NCBI GenBank assembly: GCA_030609765.1
Contig: JAUWTE010000024.1
Coordinates: forward strand, 1-15,001
Source of the DNA: Acidobacteriota bacterium
GTDB lineage: Bacteria > Acidobacteriota > UBA890
Direction of reading: 5' to 3'
Length of the DNA: 15,001 nt
Of the stretch, positions 1 through 6,724 are shown in pieces (within the stretch, counting starts at the first letter, position 1; the number at the start of each line of letters is the position of its first letter). The notes beneath the pieces were generated by a model, which had not been told where the DNA came from, ran no database searches, and saw only the letters and a list, made by a program, of their open reading frames with translations. A program made the translations under genes and the position numbers.

Positions 1-405
1 CGGGAGGGTGTCATCGCGGTCATGTTGCCGGGAGTTCCGCTCTACCTCATGTCGCGCCGGCAGGCCCCGGCGGCGCGCCTGCAGGCTGCCGGTGTGCCGC
101 TCGCACTGGCGACCGATTTCAACCCCGGTACCTGTCCCGTCGACAGGATGAGCTTGATCGTCGCGCTGGGCTGCATGCTGATGCGCATGAGCCCGGCCGC
201 GGCCCTGGTGGCGGCGACCCGCAACGCCGCTCACTCCGTTGGGCGCGGCGACATCATCGGCACCCTGGAGCCCGGCAAGCAGGCCGACCTGCAGTGGTAC
301 CGGGCGGATGACTTCGGTGAGCTACCCTACCGCTTCGGCCAGACGCCGCCGGCAGCCGTCATCAAGGCCGGCGAGATCATCGCCCGCGACGGCGAGTTCC
401 TCTGA
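1..405 (+). CDS. hutI: Imidazolonepropionase, C-terminal 134 residues (5' end outside window)
   Basis: This is the C-terminal third of 4-imidazolone-5-propanoate amidohydrolase. The enzyme opens the imidazolone ring to give N-formimino-L-glutamate, the third step of cytoplasmic histidine degradation. The frame is open from base 1, so the start lies outside the window; the stop is TGA at 403-405. The conserved block ATDFNPGTCP (encoded near 112-141) carries the metal/substrate-binding Asp and Asn typical of HutI in the amidohydrolase superfamily. The later segment GTLEPGKQADLQ is the usual return to the small beta domain. It converges on the minus-strand respiratory genes. Its stop codon abuts a large inverted repeat beginning at 404. 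Family assignment is firm; operon partners (hutU, hutH) cannot be seen. Confidence 0.9.
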   Translation, partial: REGVIAVMLPGVPLYLMSRRQAPAARLQAAGVPLALATDFNPGTCPVDRMSLIVALGCMLMRMSPAAALVAATRNAAHSVGRGDIIGTLEPGKQADLQWYRADDFGELPYRFGQTPPAAVIKAGEIIARDGEFL

Positions 406-526
406 GGACGCGGCTAGGCCCACGTCTGCTTCGTTGCGCTTGCTTGGTGTCCTCGACGTACCTAAAGGTACGCCTGCGTCCCCCTCGCTGCGCGCGCCTC
501 GCATCCGCAGGCCTATCCGCGTCCTC
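404..526. repeat. Large imperfect intergenic inverted repeat, possible bidirectional terminator or REP-like element
   Basis: The outer arms 404-420 and 510-526 are reverse complements at 16 of 17 positions. The centre is an exact hairpin, GTACCT (458-463), AA, AGGTAC (466-471). The segments between (421-457 and 472-509) pair only partly. The element fills most of the gap between hutI (+) and the DUF420 gene (-), so it could act as a shared terminator. It lacks a clear T-tract on either side. Its modular design (strong outer arms, strong core, GC-rich middle) resembles dispersed intergenic palindromes; only a genome-wide search would show whether it recurs. Confidence 0.6.
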
Positions 527-557
527 GCCGACTTAGATGCGCCCAGACTAGAGGGCC

Positions 558-986
558 TTAGAGGACGTAGACCATCAGGTAGACGATGATCCCGGTCAGG
601 GAGACGTACAGCCAGATGGGTAGGGTCCAGCGAGCCAGGCGGGCGTGGTCGTCGAAGCGCTCGTGCCAGGCACGCCAGAGGGTGGCGAGCGCCATGAAGG
701 GGACCAGGGCGGCCAGCACGATGTGCGTGATCAGCACGAAGAAGTAGAACGGTCGCACCCACCCCGGCCCGGTGAATGGGGTCGAGCCAACCTTGGCGTG
801 CAGCGTCAGGTAGGAGACCAGAAAGAGCACCGACACACCGAACGCCGCCGTCATGCATACCTGGTGGGCTTTGATCCGGCGCCGGCGGATGAAAAAGTAG
901 CCGGCGCACAGCAAGCTGGCGCAGATACCGTTCAGTAGAGCGTTGAGAGTCGGCAGCCAGGCGATCCACTGGGGTTCGGAGTGCAT
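558..986 (-). CDS. DUF420 (CtaM/YozB-like) membrane protein, probable cytochrome oxidase maturation factor
   Basis: A 142-residue integral membrane protein with four hydrophobic segments at about residues 8-33, 42-62, 79-104 and 118-142. Length, topology and histidines at the helix ends (H41 in KAHQVCM, H63 in LHAKVG, H88 in ITHIVLA) match the DUF420 family. Its Bacillus/Staphylococcus members (YozB/CtaM) are needed for heme A-containing oxidases to mature. The start is the ATG at 986; the frame stays open to 1088, but that would overlap ctaB and add unrelated residues. It begins 20 nt after ctaB ends and is last in the ctaA-ctaB run, which supports a role in oxidase biogenesis. An AGAGG sits immediately before the ATG, too close for a good ribosome site, so the start is slightly uncertain. 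Function is inferred from family and context. Confidence 0.8.
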   Translation of the reverse strand: MHSEPQWIAWLPTLNALLNGICASLLCAGYFFIRRRRIKAHQVCMTAAFGVSVLFLVSYLTLHAKVGSTPFTGPGWVRPFYFFVLITHIVLAALVPFMALATLWRAWHERFDDHARLARWTLPIWLYVSLTGIIVYLMVYVL

Positions 987-1006
987 CCTCTTGATCCGGA
1001 GTCTAG

Positions 1007-1864
1007 CTACGCCGTAGGTGGCCGCCGGTCGATCAGCATGAAGGCCAGCAACCCCATCAAGTAAAGGAGAGAGCTGAGAAAAACCCACCTCTGTCGCGCC
1101 ACGTCGCCCCCGAACAAGGACCAGATAACCATGCCCAGAAAGCCCGCGCCCAGAACCAGGCTGATCACCAGGTAGGCGTTTCCCAGGAGACCCAGATACA
1201 CGGGCGCGAGGGTCGCCGGAATCAGTGCCAAGGCGAAGACGAGGCTCAAGCGCCCGGGAGCGACTCCCGTGGGGTCGACAACTGAAAGCATGGGGTATCC
1301 ACCGCGTTCGTAGTCCTCACGGTAGAGGCGGGATATGGCCATGAAATGCGGCATTTGCCAGAGGAACTGAATCGAAAACAGAGCCCATGCCCCCGCGTCG
1401 AGGCTGCCGCGAGCTGCTGCCCACCCGACCAGCGGCGGGATCGCCCCCGGCACGGCTCCAACCAGCGTGCTCATTGGAGTCTTTCGCTTCAGCGGCGTGT
1501 AGACGAAGACGTACAGGAACGCGGCCACCGCCGCCAGCGTCGCGGCGATCGGGTTGACCCCGATGGTGAGAATTGCCAGCCCACCGATCACGCAGGCGAC
1601 ACCGAACGTCAACGCCGCCGCGGGCGATAGGCGGCCGCTAGGAAGTGGACGACTCTGCGTGCGGGGCATCAGGGCGTCGAACTCACGCTCGGTGTACTGG
1701 TTCAGAGCGTTCCCACCTCCGACGACGAGGGCCATGCCCAGGAGCACAGCGGCGAAAGGGCCAGCCTCGAAGTTTCCGGGCGATGCCACGAAGTAGGCGA
1801 CCGCAACGGTCACGAGCACCAGAGAGCTCAGTCGAGGCTTGGTGAGCTGAAGATACTTGGTCAT
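1007..1864 (-). CDS. ctaB: Protoheme IX farnesyltransferase (heme O synthase)
   Basis: A UbiA-superfamily prenyltransferase of the inner membrane that attaches a farnesyl group to heme B to give heme O, the precursor of heme A. At 285 residues it has the usual family length and about nine hydrophobic segments. The first prenyl-diphosphate/Mg-binding region is residues 52-69, with N52, D63 and the MPRT ending followed by RPLPSG. The loop YTPLKRKTP (122-130), the run GAVPGAIPPLVGW (136-148) and the second binding region FLWQMPHF...YREDYERGGYPML (167-193) are all hallmarks of CtaB. The ATG start overlaps the ctaA stop by 4 nt (ATGA, 1861-1864), indicating translational coupling. Assignment is secure. 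Confidence 0.95.
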   Translation of the reverse strand: MTKYLQLTKPRLSSLVLVTVAVAYFVASPGNFEAGPFAAVLLGMALVVGGGNALNQYTEREFDALMPRTQSRPLPSGRLSPAAALTFGVACVIGGLAILTIGVNPIAATLAAVAAFLYVFVYTPLKRKTPMSTLVGAVPGAIPPLVGWAAARGSLDAGAWALFSIQFLWQMPHFMAISRLYREDYERGGYPMLSVVDPTGVAPGRLSLVFALALIPATLAPVYLGLLGNAYLVISLVLGAGFLGMVIWSLFGGDVARQRWVFLSSLLYLMGLLAFMLIDRRPPTA

Positions 1865-2829
1865 GCGGCCGCCCCATGCTCCGACTCGGCGGTGGAGGGA
1901 AGGTGGCCGGCCGCTGGGTACCTATGATGGAGGCGTAGCGTGAGGACCACCATCGTTACTAGCAGCAGGGCGCCAGTGGCGACGTGGGTGGTGGTCGGGG
2001 TCACGGCGAGACCGGTCCACACGGTGAGGGCACCGAGGAGAACCTGCAGGACCAGCAAGCAGAACGCCAGAAGGGCCGGTCCTTGTAGCTCGGTGAGGTC
2101 CGGGTGCTCGCTGCGGACTCGCCAGGCGATCCACAGGACGAGCGCTGCGACGACGAGGGCACCAACCCGGTGCAGAAGCTGGAAGCCAATGCCTGCCGAT
2201 GACAGCGCCGGGAAGAGCTGGCCGTTGCAGAGTGGAAAATCGGGGCAGGCGAGCCCCGATCCCGTGTGCCGCACGGTCGCTCCAAGGAGGATCTGCACGT
2301 AGACGGCACCCGCCGCAATGAGGGCGGCACGGGGCAGAGTGGAGCGCTCCGCGGCAGGCTCCCGAGGCTCCACGCGAAACCAGCCTGGGCCTGTAACCAG
2401 GGCGATCGAGGTGACCAGCGCGAAGAACGCCATCGCCAGCCCAGCGTGACCTACCGACACCGGGGTGGGAAGCAGAAATAGCACGGTGATGCCGCCCAGT
2501 GCCGCCTGTGTCAGCACCGCGACGACGGCACCGAGGCCCATACCGCGCACCCATCGGCGGCTATCGCCGAACCACAGCCAGGTGGCCAGTGCGAAGGTCA
2601 GCAAACCGACAGCACCCGCCACCATGCGGTGACCGTGCTCGAAGAAGATCCCGCCGACCATGGGAGGGAAGTACTGACCATAGGACAAAGGCCAATCGGG
2701 GACCGAAAGTCCGGAGCCGGTGCTGGTGACCAGACCGCCCGCGATCACCAAGAAAAACGTGGCGGCGGCGGTGAGCATCGCGAAGCGATGCAGCCAAACA
2801 TTGGCACGGGGCTCGGCGGGACGAACCAT
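1861..2829 (-). CDS. ctaA: Heme A synthase
   Basis: Oxidises the C8 methyl of heme O to the formyl group of heme A in the cytoplasmic membrane. The 322-residue protein shows the internal duplication of four-helix halves typical of Bacillus-type CtaA. Candidate heme ligands are H67 (with E64 three residues before, in FEHGHRM), H128 (VGHAG), H220 (LLHRVG) and H282 (TTTHVATG). The second-half extracellular loop has the Cys pair C195/C201 (ACPDFPLCNG). The equivalent first-half loop (SVPDWPLSYG, 42-51) has serine and valine instead, so only one Cys pair is present. The ATG at 2829 has no good Shine-Dalgarno; it lies just after a possible leader ORF and hairpin. Its stop overlaps the ctaB start. 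Enzyme identity is secure. Confidence 0.94.
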   Translation of the reverse strand: MVRPAEPRANVWLHRFAMLTAAATFFLVIAGGLVTSTGSGLSVPDWPLSYGQYFPPMVGGIFFEHGHRMVAGAVGLLTFALATWLWFGDSRRWVRGMGLGAVVAVLTQAALGGITVLFLLPTPVSVGHAGLAMAFFALVTSIALVTGPGWFRVEPREPAAERSTLPRAALIAAGAVYVQILLGATVRHTGSGLACPDFPLCNGQLFPALSSAGIGFQLLHRVGALVVAALVLWIAWRVRSEHPDLTELQGPALLAFCLLVLQVLLGALTVWTGLAVTPTTTHVATGALLLVTMVVLTLRLHHRYPAAGHLPSTAESEHGAAA

Positions 2830-2834
2830 GATAA

Positions 2835-2882
2835 TCAGCGGTGGACCCTGCTCGCGTGTGTCCCCACGCGAGCAGGGTCCAT
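2835..2882 (-). CDS. Possible 15-codon leader ORF before ctaA
   Basis: On the minus strand an ATG (2880-2882) opens a 15-codon frame, MDPARVGTHASRVHR, that ends TGA five bases before the ctaA ATG. A well-placed AAGAGG (2889-2894, six-base spacer) precedes it, whereas ctaA itself lacks a recognisable ribosome site. The frame spans the perfect hairpin at 2842-2881. Translation could therefore melt the stem and feed ribosomes to ctaA by coupling. This is inference from signals only: the peptide resembles nothing I know, and the arrangement may be accidental. Confidence 0.3.
   Translation of the reverse strand: MDPARVGTHASRVHR
2842..2881 (-). promoter_or_regulatory. Perfect 17-bp hairpin upstream of ctaA (attenuator, terminator or mRNA-stabilising stem)
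   Basis: Bases 2842-2858 and 2865-2881 are exact reverse complements, with a six-base loop (2859-2864). The stem is GC-rich and stands between the lipoprotein gene and ctaA. On the minus strand it is followed by CCGCTGATTATC rather than a run of T, so it is not a textbook intrinsic terminator. It might partly terminate the upstream transcript, protect an mRNA end, or gate ctaA translation. The structure is certain; the role is not. Confidence 0.65.
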
Positions 2883-2914
2883 GCCGTACCTCTTGTGCGG
2901 GCCGCGGGGCTCGT

Positions 2915-2932
2915 TCGAGCTATTCAGCTCGA
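2915..2932. repeat. Small hairpin, 7-bp stem
   Basis: TCGAGCT (2915-2921) and AGCTCGA (2926-2932) form an exact stem with a four-base loop, ATTC. It lies between the lipoprotein stop and the larger hairpin at 2842-2881. It has no T-tract on either side. It may be part of a compound structure ending the lipoprotein transcript, but it could be chance in GC-rich DNA. Confidence 0.35.
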
Positions 2933-2963
2933 CGTGCTCCGTGGGACCCGGCCCGGTCGGCCC

Positions 2964-3758
2964 CTAGGTGCCGAAGCTGAAGTTGGCCTCGGCGGTTTCG
3001 TTGGGCGCGACGGTTACGTTGATCGTCTGAGTGCCCAGACCCTCGGACCATGCCTCGAGGACATAGTCGCCCGGGGGCAGGCGATCGATCGAAAAATTGC
3101 CCTCGGCATCGGTAATCGTGAAGTAGGGGTTCGCAACGACGCCGATGTAGGCCGACATCCAGGGGTGCACGTCGCACTTCACCGGAATCATGATTTCCGG
3201 ATTCTCGAACGCATGCTCGTACTCCATGCCGGCAACCGGCTGGCCGATGTTGAAGCCCGTATTGTTGGAGGGCTGTGCATTAACGTTGTGCAGCGTGTCG
3301 TCACTGTTGCTGACGATCAGGGTCTGGCCGGTCTGAAGGCCGATGACGTGGGGCATGTACATACAGCCCTGCTGGTCGAGCCTCGCGGCCTCGGCGGGCA
3401 CGGCGAAGCTCTTGCCCTCGAGTCCTTCCTTCACGTAAACGAAAATCTGCGCCAGCGTGCCGTTGGCGTTGACCATGACGCGTTGCGCGACGACCTCGCC
3501 CGAGTGCGACGACAGGCAGTAGGGGTCCGCGGCCATTTGGATGACCTGCAACTCGGGATCGGAGCCGGCGAACTGCACGGAGCCGGCAACTCCGCCCGCA
3601 TCGGCGATGGTGGCGGGGTCGATCATCTCACCGCCGGAAGCGGCGGGGGTGCTGGCGGCCGGTGCATCGGCGGGCGGGGTCTCGCCGCCACCGCCACACG
3701 CGATGACCGTGATCATGGGGAGAAGTGCAACTGTAACTGCGAGGAGCTTCCTCGTCAT
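2964..3758 (-). CDS. Cupredoxin-like lipoprotein with C-terminal carboxypeptidase-regulatory-like domain
   Basis: A 264-residue exported lipoprotein. It has a lipoprotein signal peptide with lipobox VIAC (modified Cys at 21), then a Gly/Ala/Pro-rich linker to about residue 55. The core (about 56-208) looks like a plastocyanin-type copper domain: H157 (DDTLHNVN) and the cluster C195-D-V-H198-P-W-M201 are candidate copper ligands. C81 and C132 may form a disulfide. Residues about 209-263 (FTITDAEGNFSIDRLPPGDY) match the carboxypeptidase regulatory-like beta fold. The spacing CX2HX2M is shorter than the CX2HX4M of plastocyanin, so copper binding and type are inferred. A strong AGGAGG (3765-3770) fixes the ATG. 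It follows the octaheme cytochrome by 53 nt and would sit on a membrane facing the periplasm, suitable for carrying or receiving electrons from the bc complex. Confidence 0.75.
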   Translation of the reverse strand: MTRKLLAVTVALLPMITVIACGGGGETPPADAPAASTPAASGGEMIDPATIADAGGVAGSVQFAGSDPELQVIQMAADPYCLSSHSGEVVAQRVMVNANGTLAQIFVYVKEGLEGKSFAVPAEAARLDQQGCMYMPHVIGLQTGQTLIVSNSDDTLHNVNAQPSNNTGFNIGQPVAGMEYEHAFENPEIMIPVKCDVHPWMSAYIGVVANPYFTITDAEGNFSIDRLPPGDYVLEAWSEGLGTQTINVTVAPNETAEANFSFGT

Positions 3759-3764
3759 TGTTGT

Positions 3765-3770
3765 CCTCCT
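3765..3770 (-). promoter_or_regulatory. Strong ribosome binding site of the cupredoxin-like lipoprotein
   Basis: A full AGGAGG on the minus strand, six bases before the ATG at 3758. It is the best Shine-Dalgarno I see in the minus-strand block and suggests that this protein is made in larger amounts than its neighbours, as expected for a mobile or abundant electron carrier. Confidence 0.75.
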
Positions 3771-3811
3771 GGACGTTTGGGGTTTTGGCTAGCGTTTCAA
3801 ATCGAAAGGTT

Positions 3812-6712
3812 TCATCGCTGGCCGAGACTCATGATATACGAAGCCAACGCTTCGATCTGGGTCACCGGGTCCTGATCTAGGATCGGTGCGTTCCCTCTGA
3901 CCCTATCGACGTAGGGGCTGCTGCCGGGGGAAAGATCTGTGAAGTACTGCGGCATGCTGGTGCCCGGCATGATGGCCTGGGGATCGGCGATCCAGTCCTG
4001 CAGCCACTCGAATCGCAGACGGTCCGCCGCCAGGGCCAGGTCCGGTCCCCACTGTGAAGGGTCGGTGGCGGGAGTGACTCCCTCCCGCACGTGGCAGCGG
4101 AAGCACTTCAGAATGTCGTCGGATGCCAGGCGATCACCCGCGCGCACCATATCGCGTGGGTAGCTGTGCGCCAGGGTGAACTTCTCGTCGAACGGGTACG
4201 GAGCGTCATCGACAGCGGCGAAGTACATCGTCAGGGTGTTGAGCTCCTCATCGGTGAACCCGTAGGTCGGCATGCGGACAGAAAGCCACGGTCGGATCAG
4301 CTCCGGCCCGTGCAGGAACGTGTACAGCCAGTCCGGCTGTGTCCTGGCACCTTGCGTTCTGAGATTGGGCGGCGCAAAGGCCAGCGCCGCCGGCCGCGTC
4401 CTACCCTCCGCCATGCCCTGTTCGGCGATGACCGTGCGGATCGCACCGCCGCGCTCTTCGAGGATGTGGCAGCTACGGCAGCTATATTTGTCGATCAACT
4501 GCCGTCCCGCCTCGATCGCCTCGCGGCGAGGAGTCTTCTCCGGCTTCTTGCTGTCGGGGATTTCCTCGTCGGTGTAACCGAGGATAGCGGTCGAGATGGC
4601 GCCGACTTCTTCGTCCGTGAGCACGAAGTCGGGCATGCGGGTGAGCTCTTGCGGAGCCTTCACCTTGCCATCGTCGAAGCTTCTGGGAGCTTCCAGCTTC
4701 TGCTCGAGAAAGGCGCGACGCTCGTGCGGCAGGTCGAGCAGTCCGAAGTCGAGCTGCGCTACCGCCTTGCTACCCCAGGCCGACAGCTCCGTGCCGATGC
4801 GACCGCTGCCCTCGAAGCCGGGGATGGTGTGGCAGCCGTTGCACCCGTAGCGGGCGATGAGCTGCTGCCCGAGAAGGAGCCGCTTCTCGTGGTTGTCCAT
4901 GGCTGCTAGCCGGGCCTCGGCATCGACGCTGCTGAGCTGGTTGCGCAGGTACTCGAGCAGCACATCGTCGCGCAGCGCCTCATCCACCTCCGGCAGCGAC
5001 TGGTTCTCCCAGCCGGGCTGCCGCAGACTCATGAGATAGGCAGTGAGGTCGGTAGCCTCGGTGTCGGTGAGGCGGAGGTTCGGCATCACTGTTTCCGCCC
5101 AGTAGTGCTCGGGACCCTTCACCCAGGTGTAGAGCCAGTCCTCGTTGACCTTGCTGCCGATGCCGAACAAATTCGGGCCGCGGAAGCGATACCCGGTGAA
5201 GCGCGGCTCATCGGTGGGGAAGCCCTCGGAGCCCGGCTCATCGGCGATGTGACAGCCTTGGCATCCGACGCTCTCGAAAAGCTGCAGGCCGCTCGCGACA
5301 TCCCCGCCGCGGGACGGCGTCTCGAGCTCGATGTCGGTGGAGCTTTCGAAAACATAGGCCACCATCGAGTCGGCCTCGACGACGTTGCGTGACTGCCAGT
5401 ACTCGTCGGAGTTGTTCTCGTTGCCGAAGAAGCTTGGCATCGGGGTGTCGGGACGGAAGCCCTTGGGGTCGGAGACCCAGCCATAGGCCCACTCTTGCGT
5501 GGTCTTGACGCCGACGTGCTCGAGGCTCGGGCCGGTGTTGCGAGCTTCCTCGAAGCGTTTCAGCGCATGACAGCCGTAGCAGCCCAGGGTCTCGACGAGC
5601 TCGAGGCCATATTCGAGTACCGGGGCGTCAGGCAGCCACGTGTCATCCATGTGGCACTTCAGGCACGACGCCTCCGTTTCGTAGGAAGGCCGCATCGGCC
5701 ACTCCCACAAATGGGTGGGCGCCCAACCGTGCTCATCGACCCAGCGGTGCTCTTCGCTCTCGCTGTCGGGGGTGTGGACGGCCGAGACGAAGGATGTGGC
5801 GCGGTCCTTACCCAGGTGGCAGCTCGAACAACCGAATTCACCCATCGGGTGAGGTGACGTATCGGCAACGAAAAGATCGAGGCGTGGGTGGGCGGCAAAC
5901 GGCTGCTGCTGGCCCTCGAGGGCGGGGTTGGCGATGCCCAGATGACAGGTCTCACAGCGATCGACACGCGGGGCGCCGGCGAAGTTCAGGTCCACCGGCA
6001 GGTCGTCGATGACGGCCTGTTTGATTCGCAAGGACGGATTCAAAGCGTCCAGCATCGGCGCGTTGCGCACGGCGTACACGAAGCCGAAGCGCAAATCGTC
6101 AAGGCGGTCCTGCAGGCGTTCGATCTCTCGTGCCATCGAAGCCAATCCGGCCAAGGCATCGTCCAAATTGGCGAGCAACTCGTCGATCTCGCCCTGGATG
6201 CGGTCACGCTCGGTGGTCACTTCCTCCAGGTGCGCCCGAGTCTCGGCCACCGCAGCCGCTGCTTCTTCCATGCGGGCCAGCTGCCGAGGTGCCTCGCCAC
6301 CACCCGCGTGCGCTGCTTCTTCGTATTCCCAACGTCTTGCATCGAAGGTCGAGCCCGCGAAGCGCGACTCCTGGTCGGCCTGATCCAATACTTTTTGCGC
6401 CGACACGAGCTCGTCCTGGAGCGCCGAGAAGGCCTCCTGCTGCGCCGCCAGTGACTCCTCCGCGCTGTCACGCTGCTGCTGCAGTCGCGTCAGCTCTTGC
6501 TGGTCGACCTGTGCCTCCACGTCGGCAAGCTGTTGTTGCGTGACCTCGGTTTCGATGACGCGGAACTGGCGTTGATACGACTTCCACTCGCGGGCGTAAT
6601 CGTCCCAGATCATCCAGGCGACGCCGATCAGCGTGGCGATCGCCAGCATCGCGAAGATGAAGTTCAGCTTGTCGATGTCGTAGTAGTAGACACCCTTGCG
6701 CTTCTTAGCCAT
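3812..6712 (-). CDS. Membrane-anchored octaheme cytochrome c with coiled-coil stalk, bc-complex associated
   Basis: A 966-residue cytochrome c. A basic N-terminus leads into one transmembrane anchor (about 16-37). A long Gln/Glu/Ala-rich coiled coil follows (about 48-208), broken by a Gly-rich turn (136-141) that suggests a helical hairpin. Eight CXXCH heme sites start at C253, C295, C350, C378, C484, C624, C745 and C870. Hemes 1-3 are closely packed in a His-rich region (H275, H288, H313). Hemes 4-8 each form a monoheme cytochrome-c module with a downstream Met-Pro ligand candidate: M425, M543, M693, M814 and M920. It starts 12 nt after the cytochrome b C-terminal gene, preceded by GAAGG. 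No cytochrome c1 or f gene is present, so this protein probably accepts electrons from the Rieske center. That role is inferred; the heme count and architecture are read directly. I know no characterised protein with this exact layout. Confidence 0.88.
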   Translation of the reverse strand: MAKKRKGVYYYDIDKLNFIFAMLAIATLIGVAWMIWDDYAREWKSYQRQFRVIETEVTQQQLADVEAQVDQQELTRLQQQRDSAEESLAAQQEAFSALQDELVSAQKVLDQADQESRFAGSTFDARRWEYEEAAHAGGGEAPRQLARMEEAAAAVAETRAHLEEVTTERDRIQGEIDELLANLDDALAGLASMAREIERLQDRLDDLRFGFVYAVRNAPMLDALNPSLRIKQAVIDDLPVDLNFAGAPRVDRCETCHLGIANPALEGQQQPFAAHPRLDLFVADTSPHPMGEFGCSSCHLGKDRATSFVSAVHTPDSESEEHRWVDEHGWAPTHLWEWPMRPSYETEASCLKCHMDDTWLPDAPVLEYGLELVETLGCYGCHALKRFEEARNTGPSLEHVGVKTTQEWAYGWVSDPKGFRPDTPMPSFFGNENNSDEYWQSRNVVEADSMVAYVFESSTDIELETPSRGGDVASGLQLFESVGCQGCHIADEPGSEGFPTDEPRFTGYRFRGPNLFGIGSKVNEDWLYTWVKGPEHYWAETVMPNLRLTDTEATDLTAYLMSLRQPGWENQSLPEVDEALRDDVLLEYLRNQLSSVDAEARLAAMDNHEKRLLLGQQLIARYGCNGCHTIPGFEGSGRIGTELSAWGSKAVAQLDFGLLDLPHERRAFLEQKLEAPRSFDDGKVKAPQELTRMPDFVLTDEEVGAISTAILGYTDEEIPDSKKPEKTPRREAIEAGRQLIDKYSCRSCHILEERGGAIRTVIAEQGMAEGRTRPAALAFAPPNLRTQGARTQPDWLYTFLHGPELIRPWLSVRMPTYGFTDEELNTLTMYFAAVDDAPYPFDEKFTLAHSYPRDMVRAGDRLASDDILKCFRCHVREGVTPATDPSQWGPDLALAADRLRFEWLQDWIADPQAIMPGTSMPQYFTDLSPGSSPYVDRVRGNAPILDQDPVTQIEALASYIMSLGQR

Positions 6713-6724
6713 TCGCCTTCAATC

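Noticed and set aside
988..1088. N-terminal extension of the DUF420 protein beginning at 1088
   Set aside because: It would overlap the end of ctaB by about 80 bases and adds residues unlike the family; the ATG at 986 gives normal length.
2841..3875. Plus-strand 344-codon open frame opposite the lipoprotein gene
   Set aside because: It is antisense to a clear lipoprotein gene with a strong ribosome site, has the His/Arg/Gly-rich composition of a GC-rich shadow frame, and shows no recognisable motif.
4091..4909. Plus-strand 272-codon open frame inside the octaheme cytochrome gene
   Set aside because: The opposite strand encodes several CXXCH modules in one uninterrupted frame; this frame has no motif or ribosome site.
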